DNA of 6,637 bases from an uncultured Bacteroidota bacterium (GTDB lineage: Bacteria; Bacteroidota; Bacteroidia; Chitinophagales; Chitinophagaceae). How positions within the stretch are numbered: position 1 is the stretch's first letter; each line of letters opens with the position of its first letter. Below, in pieces: positions 4,906 to 6,637 of this stretch. The DNA lies in the NCBI GenBank assembly GCA_903912435.1, contig CAIWHI010000619.1, positions 1 through 6,637 of the forward strand. The letters are read 5' to 3'. The notes beneath the pieces were generated by a model. It was given only the letters and a program-made list of their open reading frames with translations. It was not told the DNA's origin and searched no databases. Position numbers and translations under genes: made by a program.

Positions 4906-6637
4906 ATGTCTATGAAATCAATATTTATTTTCAGTCATTTTACTTCAGGAATTGCAAAAAGTTACCGTGACACCCAAGTTGTCAAGGCTCTTACATTTGC
5001 TATTTTACTTTTCGTGCCTTTAATGGTATTAAGTAATAATGGTTATGCGCAGGCTACCTTTAACTATACAGGATCAGTTCAAACCTGGACAGTACCTGCA
5101 GGCGTTACATCAATTATTGTAACAGCACAAGGAGCAATAGGTGGACTTAACTACGATGAACTTACCTTTCCCGACAGAGGAGGATATGGTGCGCGTGTAC
5201 GTGCTACAATGGCTGTGACACCAGGTCAGGTACTTAATGTTTATGTAGGTGGCCAGGGCGGTAATGGTACTAGTTTAGCAGGTGGTTTAGGCGGATATAA
5301 TGGCGGTGGGGTTGGTGGTCCAACCGGCGGCGGTGGCGGCGGCGGTGCCACTGATATCAGATTAGGCGGTAATGCACTTAGCGACAGGGTTTTAGTTGCG
5401 GCAGCTGGCGGTGGTGCAGGTGCTATTTGTCCTATAGTTGATGGTGATCGCGGTGGCGATGGCGGGTTAAATGGTGAAGATGGTGCCGATGCCTGTTCTA
5501 CAACTTTTCCAGGCCATGGTGCAACTACAACTGCTGCTGGTACTGGATATTTCGGTAGTGGAAATGGAGCTTTGGGATTAGGTGGCAACGGTTTTAGTAG
5601 TGCAGGCGGCGGCGGTGGAGCCGGTTTATACGGTGGATCTGGTAGTTTCACAGTAGGTGGTGGTGGTGGTTCATCTTATGCTAGTGGTTTATTTTCAAGT
5701 GTTACTTATACTCCTGGTTTTAATACAACAGGTAATGGTTTATTAGTAATTACCTTACCTAATAGCGCCCCTTCTTTTGTAGGTGGTACATCTCAAACTT
5801 TTTCTGTTTGCCAGAATTCTCCATCTAATGATATTTCATCAATTGTAGCTGTTAATGAGGTAGACACTAATCAATTGGAAACATGGACGGTTTCAACCTT
5901 ACCTGCTCATGGATCTATATCTTATACAATAGATACATTTACATCTACAGGTTCAGTGATTTTTCCTGCAGGATGGTTATATGCTCCAACTGTTGGTTAT
6001 TCAGGCAATGATACTTTTGTACTGATGGTTGATGATGGCCATGGCGCAACTGCTACAAGCACAGTTTATGTAACTGTTAATGCTTTACCAACTGTTAGTC
6101 CTATATTAAATCAATCTATTTGTCATGGCACATCTACTGCTGATGTTGTTTTCGGTGGTTCAATTATCGGTCAAACCTATAGCTGGACTAACGATAATAC
6201 AAGCACTGGTCTTGCAGCATCTGGTACTGGTGATACTCTCTATGCATTTGTAGGTACAGATACAAGCTTGTCAAATACTACTAACTCAATAATCGTTGTT
6301 ACTCCTACTTCAAATGGTTGTGCAGGTGCTACTGAAACATTTACAATTTCAGTTAACCCAATACCAGATGCAGGTGTAACTGCAAATTATAGTGTTTGTA
6401 ATGCTAATGTAGATTCTTTTAATTTTAATGGTATCGTTCCTGGTACTACTTATTCATGGACCAATAGTAATACCACTACAGGTATAGCAGCTTCAGGTAC
6501 AGGTAATATTTCAGCTTATACTGCCACCAATGTTACTTCGGTTCCGGCATTATCTGTTATCAATGTTACTCCAACTACTACAAGCTGCCCAGGTGCAGTA
6601 CAAACATTCACAGTGACGGTAAATCCAACACCTGATG
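4906..6637 (+). CDS. Large secreted glycine-rich surface protein with PKD-like repeats (5' part)
   Basis: The frame is open from ATG 4906 (or ATG 4912) to the window edge, giving 577 residues and no stop. Residues 1-48 form a signal peptide with an unusually long N-terminal region (about 27 residues), a hydrophobic core at about 28-43 and likely cleavage after NNGYA. Residues 51-284 form a glycine-rich domain of a type common in Bacteroidota exported proteins. It opens with FNYTGSVQTWTVPAGVTSI, contains GGYGARV and GQVLNVYVGGQGG, has GGGGGGATDIRLGG in the middle and GGGGGSSYAS near the end. Residues about 286-394 look like an Ig/cadherin-like domain (GYSGNDTFVLMVDDGHGAT at 364-382). From 396 on there are two PKD-like repeats of about 90 residues, each with a TYSWTN core and an SVNP or TVNP end, and a third seems to begin at the edge. 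Such proteins are usually T9SS substrates with a C-terminal sorting domain, which is not visible here. An adhesin or matrix role is inferred. Confidence 0.88.
   Translation, partial: MSMKSIFIFSHFTSGIAKSYRDTQVVKALTFAILLFVPLMVLSNNGYAQATFNYTGSVQTWTVPAGVTSIIVTAQGAIGGLNYDELTFPDRGGYGARVRATMAVTPGQVLNVYVGGQGGNGTSLAGGLGGYNGGGVGGPTGGGGGGGATDIRLGGNALSDRVLVAAAGGGAGAICPIVDGDRGGDGGLNGEDGADACSTTFPGHGATTTAAGTGYFGSGNGALGLGGNGFSSAGGGGGAGLYGGSGSFTVGGGGGSSYASGLFSSVTYTPGFNTTGNGLLVITLPNSAPSFVGGTSQTFSVCQNSPSNDISSIVAVNEVDTNQLETWTVSTLPAHGSISYTIDTFTSTGSVIFPAGWLYAPTVGYSGNDTFVLMVDDGHGATATSTVYVTVNALPTVSPILNQSICHGTSTADVVFGGSIIGQTYSWTNDNTSTGLAASGTGDTLYAFVGTDTSLSNTTNSIIVVTPTSNGCAGATETFTISVNPIPDAGVTANYSVCNANVDSFNFNGIVPGTTYSWTNSNTTTGIAASGTGNISAYTATNVTSVPALSVINVTPTTTSCPGAVQTFTVTVNPTPD
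5242..5670 (+). repeat. Glycine-codon low-complexity tract inside the surface protein gene
   Basis: Dense GGT/GGC codons encode runs such as seven consecutive glycines at 5326-5346 (residues 141-147) and five identical GGT codons at 5656-5670 (residues 251-255). The strand bias (G on +, C on -) leaves the complementary strand open and proline-rich over much of this region, which is an artefact and not a gene. Repeat-length changes in steps of three would keep the frame. Confidence 0.85.
6091..6360 (+). repeat. PKD-like repeat unit 1
   Basis: Residues 396-485 of the surface protein. The unit runs from TVSP through Cys406, the core TYSWTNDNTSTGLAASGTG (424-442) and GCAG (Cys472) to ISVNP. The layout fits the PKD-like beta-sandwich repeats found in tandem in long Bacteroidota cell-surface proteins. 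The two cysteines, one near each end, could pair after export. Confidence 0.75.
6361..6627 (+). repeat. PKD-like repeat unit 2
   Basis: Residues 486-574, directly after unit 1, with Cys498, the core TYSWTNSNTTTGIAASGTG (515-533), CPGA (Cys561) and a VTVNP end. The cores of units 1 and 2 differ at only three of 19 residues and are offset by 91 residues. The following TPD at the window edge matches the IPD that opens this unit, suggesting a third copy outside the window. Confidence 0.75.

Noticed and set aside
5241..5651. Long proline-rich open frame on the - strand
   Set aside because: It is the complement of the GGN glycine codons of the surface protein; the composition is an artefact of that bias and it has no start context or recognisable family.
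1..6637. Mobile element, CRISPR array, tRNA or phage signals
   Set aside because: No transposase or integrase motifs, regularly spaced direct repeats, cloverleaf or att-like duplications were seen; the genes read as a coherent chromosomal locus.

Overview
This window carries the core operon of the Bacteroidota type IX secretion system (T9SS) and gliding motor. It holds the 3' end of gldK, then complete gldL, gldM and gldN, all on the + strand and closed by a strong intrinsic terminator. After the terminator come a complete comB-type 2-phosphosulfolactate phosphatase gene and the 5' part of a gene for a large secreted glycine-rich, repeat-containing surface protein that runs off the right edge. 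The gldKLMN order, the A-rich weak Shine-Dalgarno leaders, a TAnnTTTG promoter-like box and the PKD-like repeats all point to phylum Bacteroidota. I would guess a non-flavobacterial gliding or T9SS lineage (Sphingobacteriia, Chitinophagia or similar), but the sequence read by eye does not settle the class.

Layout: 1-420 gldK C-terminus; 490-1311 gldL; 1369-2943 gldM; 2970-3896 gldN; 3940-3965 terminator; 4006-4728 comB; 4729-4905 AT-rich intergenic stretch with a promoter-like box at 4881-4888; 4906-6637 start of the surface protein gene (577 codons seen, no stop).

How the genes work together: GldL and GldM form the inner-membrane motor that uses the proton gradient. GldM spans the periplasm towards GldK and GldN, which form the ring under the outer membrane. 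Together they power export through T9SS and, in gliding species, movement of surface adhesins. The last gene encodes the kind of large modular protein such a system commonly exports, but its C-terminal sorting domain, if present, lies outside the window. comB makes sulfolactate. Bacteroidota are not known to make coenzyme M, so the enzyme probably serves another sulfonate route. A link to sulfonolipids, which have been tied to gliding in this phylum, is a testable inference.

The T9SS part is a well-known system and looks intact. The less routine points are comB next to the motor operon, the unusually long N-terminal region and very short predicted leader of the surface protein, its slippage-prone glycine codon runs, and its PKD-like repeat units, whose cores are more alike in protein than in DNA.
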